Shown: piece after piece, positions 25,661 through 34,946 of the stretch
How the letters are laid out: each line of letters opens with the position of its first letter
How positions within the stretch are numbered: position 1 is the first letter of the stretch
NCBI GenBank assembly: GCA_948616425.1
Contig: CAPGBJ010000020.1
Span: 25,708-89,707, forward strand
Length of the DNA stretch: 64,000 bases
Reading direction: 5' to 3'
Source of the DNA: an uncultured Oscillospiraceae bacterium
Lineage (GTDB): Bacteria; Bacillota; Clostridia; Oscillospirales; Oscillospiraceae
Program-made: the position numbers and the translations under genes
Notes under the pieces: model-generated
The model's input: only the letters and a program-made list of their open reading frames with translations
Told to the model about the DNA's origin: nothing
Database searches by the model: none

Positions 25661-26645
25661 GGGGCGGGCCGGGCTGATCGCCCTGCTGGCTGTGCTGGTA
25701 CTGGCGGCCTCGGTAGCCAGCCTGGCTTTCGGGGCCGTTCCCATCCCGCCAGGAGAGGTGGTGGCCGCTCTTATGGGCCGGGGGGGCGCTACCCAGACCG
25801 CTATTGTCCTCTACGCCCGTCTGCCCCGGCTGTGCGGCTGTCTGCTGGCGGGGGCGGCCCTGGCCTGTGCGGGCGTTATCATCCAGGGGGTGCTGAGCAA
25901 CCCCCTGGCCGCCCCCAATGTGATCGGGGTCAACTCCGGAGCGGGGCTGGCCACCGCCATCTGTTGCGCTCTGGCCCCCGGGGCCGTCCGGCTCACCCCG
26001 ATTGCCGCCTTTCTGGGGGCGCTGGTGGGGGTGCTGCTGGTGCTGTTCATCTCAGAGCGGGCGGGGGCCGCCCGAATTACCCTGGTTCTGGCCGGGGTGG
26101 CCATGTCCAGCATGTTCAGTGCGGGGATTGACGCAGTGGTGACGTTTTGCCCCGACGCCCTCAGCGGGTACACCGACTTTCGCATTGGAGGGGTGAAAAA
26201 CCTGTCCATGTCCCGGCTGGCTCCGGCGTTCTGGATTATCGTGGTTGTCCTGGTGATTGCTTTGAGTCTGTCCAACGAACTGGATCTGCTCCTCCTGGGC
26301 CGGGAGACGGCACAGAGTCTGGGACTGCCTGCCAAGCGTCTGCGGCTGGTGCTGCTGATGCTGGCAGCGGCGCTGGCGGGGGCGGCGGTGAGCTTTGCAG
26401 GCCTGCTGGGCTTTGTGGGACTGCTTACCCCTCATATCATGCGCCGCCTCATCGGGGAGGACAGCTTCCCCCTGCTGCTCTCCTCCGCCCTGGGAGGTGG
26501 GCTGCTGCTGACGGTGTGCGACTTGGTCTCCCGGCTCATCTTCGCCCCCTTTGAGCTCCCTTTGGGGGTGGTGTTGTCCCTGGCGGGGGGGCCCTTCTTC
26601 ATTTGGCTATTGTTGAAGCAGCGGAGAGGGGGAGGCGGCTTTTGA
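25626..26645 (+). CDS. Metal-chelate/cobalamin ABC transporter permease (FecCD type)
   Basis: 339 residues and about ten helices. Family motifs: RLPRLCGCLLAGAALACAGVIIQGVLSNPLA (read in pieces, about residues 62-92), GVNSGAG, LLLLGRETAQSLG, and FAGLLGFVGLLTPHIMRRLIG, ending LPLGVVLSLAGGPFFIWLL. ATG 25626 starts at a normal N-terminus; an in-frame ATG at 25605 is possible. It overlaps the gene before it and the one after it, so the three form one translational unit. Confidence 0.88.
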   Translation: MNSWRTSSVGNKGRAGLIALLAVLVLAASVASLAFGAVPIPPGEVVAALMGRGGATQTAIVLYARLPRLCGCLLAGAALACAGVIIQGVLSNPLAAPNVIGVNSGAGLATAICCALAPGAVRLTPIAAFLGALVGVLLVLFISERAGAARITLVLAGVAMSSMFSAGIDAVVTFCPDALSGYTDFRIGGVKNLSMSRLAPAFWIIVVVLVIALSLSNELDLLLLGRETAQSLGLPAKRLRLVLLMLAAALAGAAVSFAGLLGFVGLLTPHIMRRLIGEDSFPLLLSSALGGGLLLTVCDLVSRLIFAPFELPLGVVLSLAGGPFFIWLLLKQRRGGGGF

Positions 26646-27397
26646 TTGAGTTGAAACATCTTCGGGCGGGCTACCTCAGCCGCCCAGTGCTGGAGGACAT
26701 TCATCTGGACTTCCGACCCGGCCAGGTGCTGGCCATTCTGGGGCCCAACGGCTGCGGCAAAAGTACCCTCCTGCGGACGGCTAACGGCCTGCTGCCCAGG
26801 TTGGGAGGGGCGGTGCTGGTGGACGGCATCCCCCTGGAGCGACTCTCACCCCGGGAGACCGCCCAAAAGATTGCTTATCTGCCCCAGTCTCGCTCTGTCC
26901 CCAACATCACTGCCAGTCGGATGGTCCTCCACGGTCGGTTTCCCTACCTGTCCTACCCCCGGCGCTATGGTCAGGAGGACCGCGAGATGGTACAGAAGGC
27001 CCTGACGTGGGTGGGGGCATCAGAACTGGCCCTTCGGCCCCTGCATGAGCTGTCCGGTGGTCAGCGGCAGAAGGTCTACCTGGCCATGGCCCTGGCCCAG
27101 GACGCGGGCACTATCCTGATGGATGAGCCCACCACTTATCTGGATGTGGGCTGTCAGTTGGAGGTCATGGCCCTGGCTCGCCGCCTGGCGGAGGAGGGGC
27201 GAGCGGTGGTGATGGTCCTCCATGACCTGCCCCTGGCCCTGCGTTGGGCCCATCGGGCCGCCCTGCTCAGCGGGGGGCGGATCCGTCAGACTGGCACGCC
27301 GCAGGAGCTCTATGAGGGCCATGCGCTGCAAGAAGTGATGGGTGTTTGCCTGGGACGGGTGGAGACGGAGGACGGCTGGCGGTATTTTTACCGGTGA
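26642..27397 (+). CDS. Metal-chelate/cobalamin ABC transporter ATPase
   Basis: 251 residues, FepC/BtuD type. Walker A GPNGCGKST, signature LSGGQRQK, Walker B ILMDEPTTYLD, switch VLHDLPLALRWA. The start is TTG 26642, overlapping the permease stop, with GGGGGAGG about 7 bases upstream; an in-frame ATG at 26603 would lie deep inside the permease. Last gene of the importer operon. Confidence 0.88.
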   Translation: MIELKHLRAGYLSRPVLEDIHLDFRPGQVLAILGPNGCGKSTLLRTANGLLPRLGGAVLVDGIPLERLSPRETAQKIAYLPQSRSVPNITASRMVLHGRFPYLSYPRRYGQEDREMVQKALTWVGASELALRPLHELSGGQRQKVYLAMALAQDAGTILMDEPTTYLDVGCQLEVMALARRLAEEGRAVVMVLHDLPLALRWAHRAALLSGGRIRQTGTPQELYEGHALQEVMGVCLGRVETEDGWRYFYR

Positions 27398-27568
27398 GGA
27401 TTGCGGCAGGGGATGTCACGCAGAGCAAGGACTCGGTCCTTGTTCTGCATGGTGCGGCTGGTAATACCGAAGGCCCCCAGCTATGCGGGGGGAATCGCTT
27501 ATCGCGAGGAGTTAAAGTAGACAAATACGGAAAACACCATTTCTGGACGAGAGGGTAGTATGTAGGAT

Positions 27569-27688
27569 ATGGTGGGGAGAAATAAAAAGCAGATAGCGGA
27601 ATATATCCAAAATCAACTTGAGTGGGATCAGCTGGGGCTGAAGAAGTTTGTGGACCCGTTTGCAGGCTGCGGGCACAAAGCCCCTTAA
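27569..27688 (+). CDS. Small hypothetical protein (39 residues)
   Basis: The frame encodes KQIAEYIQNQLEWDQLGLKK followed by FVDPFAG: amphipathic and protein-like, but behind only a weak ribosome site. Its stop lies inside the 28-base palindrome, a typical gene-terminator arrangement. I do not recognise the family; it could be the tail of an element-borne gene. Confidence 0.3.
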   Translation: MVGRNKKQIAEYIQNQLEWDQLGLKKFVDPFAGCGHKAP

Positions 27689-27700
27689 GGGGCTTTGTGC
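27673..27700. terminator. 28-base perfect palindrome
   Basis: Arms 27673-27686 and 27687-27700 pair without a loop (GCACAAAGCCCCTT and its complement). There is no T run, so it may be a terminator of weak type or a cruciform/binding site. Confidence 0.5.
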
Positions 27701-27947
27701 CTATCATGCCCTTCTGGGGCTTGCTTAAGTCTCTGGCTCAGCCGGAGGTTTTGACTCGAGAGGCATCCCAGGGCGGGAGATTGCAGCACAAGAAAAACGC
27801 TGGCAATATTGACAGCGCCCCTTGTCATTTGGTAGAATGACAGTACTTAGAAGATCGCTGAATGGGTGGGGGAACAGTCAGCTGCAAGTGGCCTGTTCTG
27901 CCGCGGTTGAGATTCAGAATGATGCTGTCCGCAGGGAGGAAACCGTT

Positions 27948-30900
27948 ATGTATCACTGTCGAATCCAGTTCTATGTGGTCGGACGCCGGCGAGAAGTGCT
28001 TGAGACCATCAGCGCGATGCCCCCACTCGAGCAATTTTTCCACATTTTTACAGACAGTGGCGGCGCTGACAGCACATTGGCCGCGAAAGCGGATGTGATC
28101 TTGGCCGACCTGCGGGAGCTGGATGCGGAGGAGACTGTAAAGACATTGCTGTCAGGCAAGCGGGAGGAGACCGAGCTCATTCTTCTGGCGGACGTGGAGC
28201 GGGCGGCTGTGTTGACAGACTATCTCCCCCAGATCAAAGATATCTGGACGGTGCCCATGTCGGAGAAGGAGCTCCAGTTTCACTTTCTGAGGTGGCAACA
28301 GAGCTGTAAGGTCAGCAAGGACTACTGGCAGGCCAGCCATTATCTGGAAGCCACCATCAACAGTGTGCCCAACCTGGTTTGGTATAAGACGAAGGACGGC
28401 GTCCACGAGAAGGTGAACGACAGCTTCTGCAAGACGGTCAATAAGACCAAGGAACAGGTACAGGGCCAGAGGCACGCCTATATCTGGGATGTGGAGTTTG
28501 ATGACCCGGCCTGTATCGAGTCTGAACGGATTGTAATGGAGACGAGACAGACCTGCGTGTCTGAGGAGGTGGTGCAGACTGGGGAGGGAACCCGGCTGCT
28601 GACCACCTACAAGTCCCCTCTGTACGACCTGGACGGCAGCGTGATGGGTACTGTGGGGGTGGCCATCGACGTGACCCAGGAGCGGGCCTACGAACAAGAG
28701 ATCATCAATAAAAACCGCACCCTGGAGACCATATTTACCACCATGGACTGCGGTGTGATGTACCATTCTTTGGACGGGTCCCATATTCTGAGTATCAACC
28801 GGGCGGCCCTTAAAATTTTGGGCTATGAGTCTGAGGAGGAGCTGATTGCGGCCGGCTTTGATACGGTTGCTCCCTCTGTTCTGGATGAGGACAGGGCGCG
28901 GCTGGAGGAATGTATTCAGACCTTGAAGAATGTGGAAGACAATGTCAGCATCGAGTACCGGGTGCGCCACAAGGATGGAGAGATCCTCTATGTCATGGGC
29001 AATATCAAGCTGGTACAGGAGAACGGAGAGCTGTTTTACCAGCGGTTCCTGCTGGATTTCACTGCGCAGAAGCTGCGGGAGCAGGAGGAGCGTATGCGGG
29101 AGGAGCGCCGCCAGATAGAGCTGGTTCAGGCGCTGAGCATCGACTACAGCTTGGTGTGTGTATTTGACCTGAGTACCAGGGCTGGGAATACACTCAGAAT
29201 CAGCGACTGCCCTGTCGGTGTGCTGGAGTCTATTTTTACCGGAGAGCTGGAGCTGGAGGACTGCCTGGGCCGGTATATTGAGACCTGCGTCTATGCCGAA
29301 GACCAGGAGATGATGCGGCAGGCGTGTACCTGGAAGAGCCTCAAGGAGGGGCTGGAGAAGAGCGGACTGTATTATGTCAATTACCGCACCCTTTGCCAAA
29401 ATGAGATCCGGTATTTCCAGATGAAAGCGGTGCGCGCCGGAGACTGGGAGGACAGCCGCACCATCGTACTGGGCTTCCGGAATGTGGACGAAGACACCCG
29501 AAAGGAGCTGGAGAAGAAAACCCTGCTGGAGGATGCCCTCTTCCAGGCCAACCGCGCCAATAAGGCCAAAAGTACCTTCCTATCCAATATGTCCCACGAC
29601 ATTCGTACGCCGATGAACGCCATTGTGGGCTTTACCACCCTGGCCATCACGAATATCGACCGGAAGGAGCAGGTGGAGGAGTATCTTAAGAAGATTTTGA
29701 CCTCGGGCAACCATCTGGTGAGCTTGATCAACGACGTTTTGGATATGAGCCGCATCGAGAGCGGCAAAATGCGGCTGGAGGAGACGCTGTGCAGCCTGCC
29801 CGATATCCTCCACGGCCTGCGCAGTATCATACAGGCCGATATACAGGCCAAACAGCTGGATTTGTACATCGACGCGGTGGATGTGATCAATGAGGACATC
29901 TACTGTGATAAGCTGCGGCTGAACCAGGTGCTGTTGAATCTGTTCAGCAACGCCATCAAGTATACAGGGGCGGGCGGCGTTGTCAGCCTGCGGATTGCGG
30001 AGAGGCCTGGCGCGCCGACAGGTTTTGCAAACTATGAGTTCAGCGTGAAGGACACGGGCATCGGGATGAGTGAGGAGTTCCTGTCCCACATCTTTGAACC
30101 CTTTGAGCGGGAGCGCAACTCCACCATCAGCGGAATCCAGGGCACCGGTCTGGGCATGGCCATTACAAAGAATATTGTGGACATGATGAATGGCACCATC
30201 GGGGTGAAGAGCAAGCAGGGGATGGGGACAGAATTCACGGTTCGCTTTACCTTCCGACTCAGTTCTGGACCCAAGGAGGACCAGGTCATACCCGTGCTGA
30301 AAAATTGCAGGGCCCTGGTGGTGGACGACGACTTCAATACCTGCGACAGCGTGTCCTATATGCTTCAGCAGATGGGCTTGCGGGCAGAGTGGACGCTCTC
30401 CGGACGGGAGGCGGTGCTGCGTACCCGGCAGGCGGTGATGCGGGGGGACAACTACAGCGTCTATGTGATTGACTGGCTGATGCCCGACATGAACGGGGTA
30501 GAGGTGGCCCGCAGAATCCGTAAGGAGACAGGGGAGGACGTCCCCATTATCATCCTCAGCGCCTACGACTGGTCCGATATTGAGGAGGAGGCCCGAGAAG
30601 CGGGGGTGACCGCATTTTGTGGAAAACCGCTGTTCCTGTCTGAATTGAGGCGGTGTCTGAACTCCATTGTGACCACAGAGGAGTCATTGGAGAGCTCCAC
30701 AAAGCGAGAGAGGGCGACGGTCCACACCGGCCGGATCCTGCTGGCGGAGGACAACGAACTCAATCAGGAAATTGCGGTGGCAATTTTGGAGGGGGCCGGT
30801 TTCTCCACCGAGGTGGCAGAGAATGGGCAGGTTGCTGTTGATATGGTAAGCCGCTCCCAGCCCGGCTACTACGATCTGGTGCTGATGGATGTCCAGATGC

Positions 30901-31103
30901 CCGTGATGGACGGCTATACCGCGACCAAGACGATCCGCCGCCTGGAGGAGGAGCGGCTAGCCTCAATTCCCATTTTGGCCATGACGGCCAACGCCTTTGA
31001 AGAGGATAAGCAGGAGGCGCTGCGGTCCGGAATGAATGGACATATTGTAAAACCGATTAATGTGAAAAAGCTGTTCGAGGCGCTGGACGAGATTTTACAG
31101 TAA
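27948..31103 (+). CDS. Hybrid sensor histidine kinase with two receivers
   Basis: 1051 residues, no transmembrane helix, so a cytoplasmic sensor. Order: a receiver-like N-terminal domain (about 1-120) lacking clear phospho-acceptor context; PAS about 130-250 (NSVPNLVWYKTKDGVHEKVN); PAS about 260-370 (MDCGVMYHSLDGSHILSINR); a less clear third sensory region to about 525; HisKA with His550 in SNMSHDIRTPMNAIVGF; HATPase about 650-770 (NLFSNAIKYT, DTGIGM, GTGLGMAI); receiver 1 with Asp842 in VIDWLMPDMNG; receiver 2 with Asp981 in VLMDVQMPVMDG. ATG 27948 has AGGGAGG upstream. No output regulator or Hpt gene adjoins, so phosphate probably leaves through an unlinked Hpt protein. Confidence 0.92.
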   Translation: MYHCRIQFYVVGRRREVLETISAMPPLEQFFHIFTDSGGADSTLAAKADVILADLRELDAEETVKTLLSGKREETELILLADVERAAVLTDYLPQIKDIWTVPMSEKELQFHFLRWQQSCKVSKDYWQASHYLEATINSVPNLVWYKTKDGVHEKVNDSFCKTVNKTKEQVQGQRHAYIWDVEFDDPACIESERIVMETRQTCVSEEVVQTGEGTRLLTTYKSPLYDLDGSVMGTVGVAIDVTQERAYEQEIINKNRTLETIFTTMDCGVMYHSLDGSHILSINRAALKILGYESEEELIAAGFDTVAPSVLDEDRARLEECIQTLKNVEDNVSIEYRVRHKDGEILYVMGNIKLVQENGELFYQRFLLDFTAQKLREQEERMREERRQIELVQALSIDYSLVCVFDLSTRAGNTLRISDCPVGVLESIFTGELELEDCLGRYIETCVYAEDQEMMRQACTWKSLKEGLEKSGLYYVNYRTLCQNEIRYFQMKAVRAGDWEDSRTIVLGFRNVDEDTRKELEKKTLLEDALFQANRANKAKSTFLSNMSHDIRTPMNAIVGFTTLAITNIDRKEQVEEYLKKILTSGNHLVSLINDVLDMSRIESGKMRLEETLCSLPDILHGLRSIIQADIQAKQLDLYIDAVDVINEDIYCDKLRLNQVLLNLFSNAIKYTGAGGVVSLRIAERPGAPTGFANYEFSVKDTGIGMSEEFLSHIFEPFERERNSTISGIQGTGLGMAITKNIVDMMNGTIGVKSKQGMGTEFTVRFTFRLSSGPKEDQVIPVLKNCRALVVDDDFNTCDSVSYMLQQMGLRAEWTLSGREAVLRTRQAVMRGDNYSVYVIDWLMPDMNGVEVARRIRKETGEDVPIIILSAYDWSDIEEEAREAGVTAFCGKPLFLSELRRCLNSIVTTEESLESSTKRERATVHTGRILLAEDNELNQEIAVAILEGAGFSTEVAENGQVAVDMVSRSQPGYYDLVLMDVQMPVMDGYTATKTIRRLEEERLASIPILAMTANAFEEDKQEALRSGMNGHIVKPINVKKLFEALDEILQ

Positions 31104-31128
31104 ATCTCTCCGATGCGCGGACGTAGAA

Positions 31129-31162
31129 AGCCCCCCTGATATCAGTCGATATCAGGGGGGCT
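31129..31162. terminator. Bidirectional terminator
   Basis: A perfect 15-bp stem (31129-31143 with 31148-31162), 4-base loop, between convergent genes ending at 31103 and 31174. Confidence 0.75.
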
Positions 31163-31173
31163 GCTGCAATTGG

Positions 31174-31764
31174 TCAGCCCAGATACAGGCCGTAGTAGCC
31201 CATCAGAGCCATGGCCATCAGCCCGGCGGTGATCAGCTGAATGGGTACGCCTCGAAAAGATTTGGGGCAGCGGTCAAGGCTGACCTCCTTTTGGAGACTG
31301 GCAAAGCTGGCGAGGGCCAGGGTGGCGCCAATTCCTCCGCACAGGGCAAAGACCAGCGCGGCGGGGAGGCTGTAGCTGCGCTGGGAGATCAGCAGAGCGG
31401 CGCCCAGAGCGGCGCAGTTGGTGGCGATGGAAGACAGGTTGAGATCCACTCGTCTGGACAGCTCTGGGACGCAGGCGCGGAGAAAAGTGCGCAGGCCGGC
31501 CACCAGCCCGGGAATGAGCAGAGAGAAGGCCAGCAGCTGGAAGTGGGTCCAGCCGAATCGAAGCAGGACCAGAAAGTTGAGCAGCCAGGCGAACAGTACC
31601 CCCAACAGCATCACAACAGTCAGACAGAGACCAGTGCGGATGGCCTCCCGAGGCTCTGCAAAGGACTGCTCGTGGGTGCCGATGCCCATACAGGTGACCA
31701 GCACCAGGTTTTCAGACAGCAGGGCGGCCAACGCCACCGCTGCCAGTTCCAGGGCGGTGTTCAT
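31174..31764 (-). CDS. RnfA-like membrane subunit
   Basis: 196 residues, six helices, RnfA/NqrE family by its second half: SSIATNCAALGAALL (second Fe-S Cys) and FRGVPIQLITAGLMAMALMG. The N-terminal repeat differs. Where RnfA has NNFVLVKFLGLC, this reads SENLVLVTCMGIG: the Asn is Glu and the Cys has moved four places, so the canonical ligand position holds Gly. In Rnf and Na+-NQR, paired RnfA/RnfE cysteines hold a 2Fe-2S cluster in the membrane. Here no RnfE is present, so the cluster may be lost or built differently. Last gene of the operon. Confidence 0.75.
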   Translation of the reverse strand: MNTALELAAVALAALLSENLVLVTCMGIGTHEQSFAEPREAIRTGLCLTVVMLLGVLFAWLLNFLVLLRFGWTHFQLLAFSLLIPGLVAGLRTFLRACVPELSRRVDLNLSSIATNCAALGAALLISQRSYSLPAALVFALCGGIGATLALASFASLQKEVSLDRCPKSFRGVPIQLITAGLMAMALMGYYGLYLG

Positions 31765-31803
31765 AGCTGCCGACCTCCTTTTACGGGGGAGAGGGCCGCG
31801 GGT

Positions 31804-33462
31804 CTATTGGCTGTCCTCATAGTTGACCTCCTCCTTTGTATCCAGATTCGCCACAATGTTCAAAGCCCGGTTGACCCCTGCGGTGATGGCCTTGGAGGTG
31901 GCCGTGGCGCCGCTGACGGTATCCACTGCATTATTTCCAGAGGTGCGGATGGTGCCTGAGCGGCCCACGTAGCGGGATAGGGCCGAGGGGGTCATGGCGG
32001 CTGTGCCCACCCGGTCGGTCTCGTTGTGGCTGACAATAGACACGCCGGTGACGGTACCGTCCAGATCCACGCCCACCGACATGGTGACAGGACCGCCGAA
32101 GCCCTGGCTCTGCACTTGGACACAGTAGCCCAGCAGATTGCCCTCCTCGTCGTAACCCGCGGTGATGGACATGGCCCCTGACGCGTGATAAGGGGTCTCG
32201 GCACTCATAACGGCCAGAGGCATGGCCTGAGCCAAAATTTCCCGCTGGGCCTGGAAGCCGGCGCGGGCGGTATCCAGGTCGGTGAGCTGGTGGACAGAGA
32301 AGATAGACAGGCAGGTGACTGCCAACACGGCGGCCAGAGGGCCCGCTGTCCTCAGACCGGAGCGCAGAAGGTCCAGCCACGCCTCGCCCGGCGCCTGGCC
32401 CTCCTTGGGCTTGGGGCGCTGGATATTCAGTTTGGGCCGGACAAATTTAATCTCTGACAGGCTGGCTCTGGTGTTGGCCAGCAGCGCCCGGGTGGCGGCA
32501 AAGTTGCCAATGCCAAATTGCCGGGGCAAGCCCAACCGGTCCAGCAGCCAGACCATACAGTTCATGGTGAGAATTGCCCACCCCACACCCTCGGGATAGG
32601 GGCTGGAGGAGCGCAGTAGCACGGTGAGCAGTCCGCAGCCCACGCCGAACATCACCTGTCCCCTGGGGGTGACTGGCGAGGTGGTGGGATCGGTGGCAAA
32701 ATAGATGGCGCCCATCAGCAGCCCGCCGCCCATGAGTTGACAGGCGGTCCAAATCAGGGGGGAGATCCCCTTGGGCGCGGTAAACAGGGCGATGAGAGCC
32801 ACTGTGCCCAGGTAGGAGATGGGGACCCGGGCGGAGATGACCCGGCGCAGCAGCAGGTAGACCAGGCCCAGCAGGAGCATGAAGGCGGATACCTCTCCCA
32901 TACAGCCGCCCCGCTGCCCCAACAGCAGCAGATCCAGGGACTGGGGGGGCAGAGCGCCTTCGTGCAGGTAGGACATGGGGGTGGCGGCGGACACCGCGTC
33001 AGCGGTGGTGAGGGATAGGCGGTGGAGAGGTTGTGTCCAATTGGTCATCAGCATGGGCAGGGTGCCGGCCAGCATCCGGCCGGCCAGGGCGGGATTCATA
33101 AAGTTTTTACCTAGTCCGCCGTAGAACTGCTTGACCACAATCATGGCGAAGGCGGCCCCCATCACAGGGACCCAGTAGGGGGCGCTGGCGGGCAGGCTGA
33201 GGGCCAGCAGCAGTCCAGTGACGCAGGCGGACAGGTCGCCAATAGAGGGGCGCTGACGGGTCAGGATACGGTAGAGCAGCTCAAAGAGCACGCAGGAGCC
33301 AACTGACACGGCGGTGAGCACCAGGGCCCGGGGACCAAAAAAGAAGACGGACATCCCCAGTGCTGGAGTGAGGGCTACCACCATGTCCAACATCATAGCC
33401 CGGGTGGTGGAGGGCTGGCGCAGCTGTGGGGACAGGCGCTTGGGGGTGAAGCTGGCGCTCAT
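31804..33462 (-). CDS. RnfD-RnfG fusion protein
   Basis: 552 residues joining two normally separate subunits. Residues about 1-315 are RnfD: KQFYGGLGKNFMNPALAGRM and the FMN attachment segment DAVSAATPMSYL, with many helices. After a Lys/Pro-rich linker (about 335-355) comes a helix (LAAVLAVTCLSIFSV) and the RnfG FMN-binding domain, with SGATATSKAIT as the covalent-FMN threonine site and GFGGPVTMSVGVD. Both flavin threonines are present. It overlaps rnfC by 4 bases. Moves electrons across the membrane part of the complex, coupled to Na+ or H+ (family knowledge). Confidence 0.87.
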   Translation of the reverse strand: MSASFTPKRLSPQLRQPSTTRAMMLDMVVALTPALGMSVFFFGPRALVLTAVSVGSCVLFELLYRILTRQRPSIGDLSACVTGLLLALSLPASAPYWVPVMGAAFAMIVVKQFYGGLGKNFMNPALAGRMLAGTLPMLMTNWTQPLHRLSLTTADAVSAATPMSYLHEGALPPQSLDLLLLGQRGGCMGEVSAFMLLLGLVYLLLRRVISARVPISYLGTVALIALFTAPKGISPLIWTACQLMGGGLLMGAIYFATDPTTSPVTPRGQVMFGVGCGLLTVLLRSSSPYPEGVGWAILTMNCMVWLLDRLGLPRQFGIGNFAATRALLANTRASLSEIKFVRPKLNIQRPKPKEGQAPGEAWLDLLRSGLRTAGPLAAVLAVTCLSIFSVHQLTDLDTARAGFQAQREILAQAMPLAVMSAETPYHASGAMSITAGYDEEGNLLGYCVQVQSQGFGGPVTMSVGVDLDGTVTGVSIVSHNETDRVGTAAMTPSALSRYVGRSGTIRTSGNNAVDTVSGATATSKAITAGVNRALNIVANLDTKEEVNYEDSQ

Positions 33463-34784
33463 TGTACCGCCCCCTCTCGTTTCAACAGTCCGCGGGCCTG
33501 AGCAATGGTCTCAACCAGCGGGATCTGGGCGGGACAGATGAAGGAGCAGCAGCCGCAGGCGTTGCAATCCTCCAAGTGGTACTTGGACAGCCGCTTGAGG
33601 TCGCCGTCCTCCAGGGCTCGGCGAACAAAGGTGGGGGCCAGGTGCATAGGACAGGAGGCCACGCATTTGCCGCATCGGATACAGACCCCAGCTGGGGTGT
33701 CCGGTTTGTGCTCCCAATCGGTGAGGCAGACCAGGCTGTTGGTGTCTTTGATGACTGGGGCGTCCAGATTTTGCAGGGCAACGCCCATCATGGGCCCGCC
33801 GGTGAGCATCCGGTCCGCCTCCTCCCGCAGACCGCCGCAGGCATCCAGCAGGTGACGCAGGGGGGTTCCAATGGGCACCCACAGGTTGCGGGGCCGGGTG
33901 ACGGCGCCGCCTGTAACAGTGACAGCCCGATGGGTGAGGGGGCGGCCCTGAAACAGTGCCTCGTGGATGGCATATACGGTTGCCACATTGAACACGGCGC
34001 ATTTCACATGCAGCGGGGAGCCGCCAGGGGGGACCTCCCGACCGGTGACAGTCTGAATAATCTGCTTCTCTGCCCCCAGCGGGTAGCGGGTGCGGACGGT
34101 GAGAATTTGGACCCGGCCTCCGTGCTGGCGGCGAAGCCGGCGCTCCACCGCCTCCACTGCGCTGAGCTTGTCCCCTTCAGTGACCAGGACGACCCGCTCA
34201 CACCCCAGGCAGCGGGCCAGGACTTGGGCGCCCCGGAGAATATGCTCGCCCCGCTCCAGCAACAGGCGGTAGTCGGCGGTGACATAGGGTTCACACTCCG
34301 CGGCGTTGATAATGAGGGTGTCAATTTTTCCGGCGGAGCGGAACAGCTTTTCCCAGGTGGGGAAGGCGCCTCCCCCCATGCCTACCACGCCGGCGGACTC
34401 CACCCGCTCCACCAGAAGGTCAACGGTCAGCTGACGGGGGTCCAGAGGAGTCATGTGGCCTTGGTAGAGCTCGTTGCGGTCGTCGTTGTGGATGACGATG
34501 GCGGGGGCCAGTCCGCCCCAGGGGTGGGGGCGGGGCTCAATGGCGGCCACCCGCCCGGAGACACTGGCGTGAGCGGCCGCCCCCGTCTGTCCCCGCCTTG
34601 CGATGGGCTGCCCCACGGTCACGCAGTCGCCAGGGCGCACCATGGAGGTAGCGGGACCGTCAGAACACATGATGAGGGGGATGACGATTTCCTTGGGGGT
34701 CTGGGGCAGACGGGCCAGGGGCTTGCGCCTGGTGTTGCCTTTTCGGGTGGCGGGAAATACCCCGCCAAAAAAGGTGTGGGTCAT
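33459..34784 (-). CDS. rnfC: Electron transport complex subunit RnfC
   Basis: 441 residues. N-terminal THTFFGGVFPATRKGNTRRK, FMN/NADH-binding region VGMGGGAFPTWEKL and INAAECEPYVTADYRLLLE, the SLBB-type segment near 290, then two 4Fe-4S motifs CIRCGKCVASCP and CNACGCCSFICP (about 365-415). It is the NADH-side peripheral subunit and first gene of the operon. The ferredoxin-side subunit RnfB is not encoded here. Confidence 0.9.
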   Translation of the reverse strand: MTHTFFGGVFPATRKGNTRRKPLARLPQTPKEIVIPLIMCSDGPATSMVRPGDCVTVGQPIARRGQTGAAAHASVSGRVAAIEPRPHPWGGLAPAIVIHNDDRNELYQGHMTPLDPRQLTVDLLVERVESAGVVGMGGGAFPTWEKLFRSAGKIDTLIINAAECEPYVTADYRLLLERGEHILRGAQVLARCLGCERVVLVTEGDKLSAVEAVERRLRRQHGGRVQILTVRTRYPLGAEKQIIQTVTGREVPPGGSPLHVKCAVFNVATVYAIHEALFQGRPLTHRAVTVTGGAVTRPRNLWVPIGTPLRHLLDACGGLREEADRMLTGGPMMGVALQNLDAPVIKDTNSLVCLTDWEHKPDTPAGVCIRCGKCVASCPMHLAPTFVRRALEDGDLKRLSKYHLEDCNACGCCSFICPAQIPLVETIAQARGLLKREGAVQ

Positions 34785-34918
34785 GTGGAAACCTCCCCGC
34801 TTTCTGCCAAAAGATGGAGCTTCGACAAAAAGCGTGTGATATCTCGATATTCATACAGCATACATAATAGTCCAACTGAAGGCGTCTGTCAATGGATGGG
34901 GCCCAAGGAAATAGAGAG

Positions 34919-34946
34919 ACAGCCGCCCGAGGGCGGCTGTTTTTTC
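34919..34946. terminator. Terminator hairpin
   Basis: A 10-bp stem (34919-34928 with 34931-34940) followed by T residues on the + strand, just beyond the end of the leftward gene at 34947. It separates that gene from the rnf promoter region (34785-34918). Confidence 0.65.

Larger units (their letters stand above)
27398..27947. other. Interval between importer operon and sensor kinase
   Basis: 550 bases. An inverted repeat at about 27423-27445 (AGCAAGGACTCGGTCCTTGTT) may end the importer operon. It also holds a 39-codon frame (27569-27688), a 28-base palindrome (27673-27700) and the sensor-kinase leader with AGGGAGG near 27935. Confidence 0.5.
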
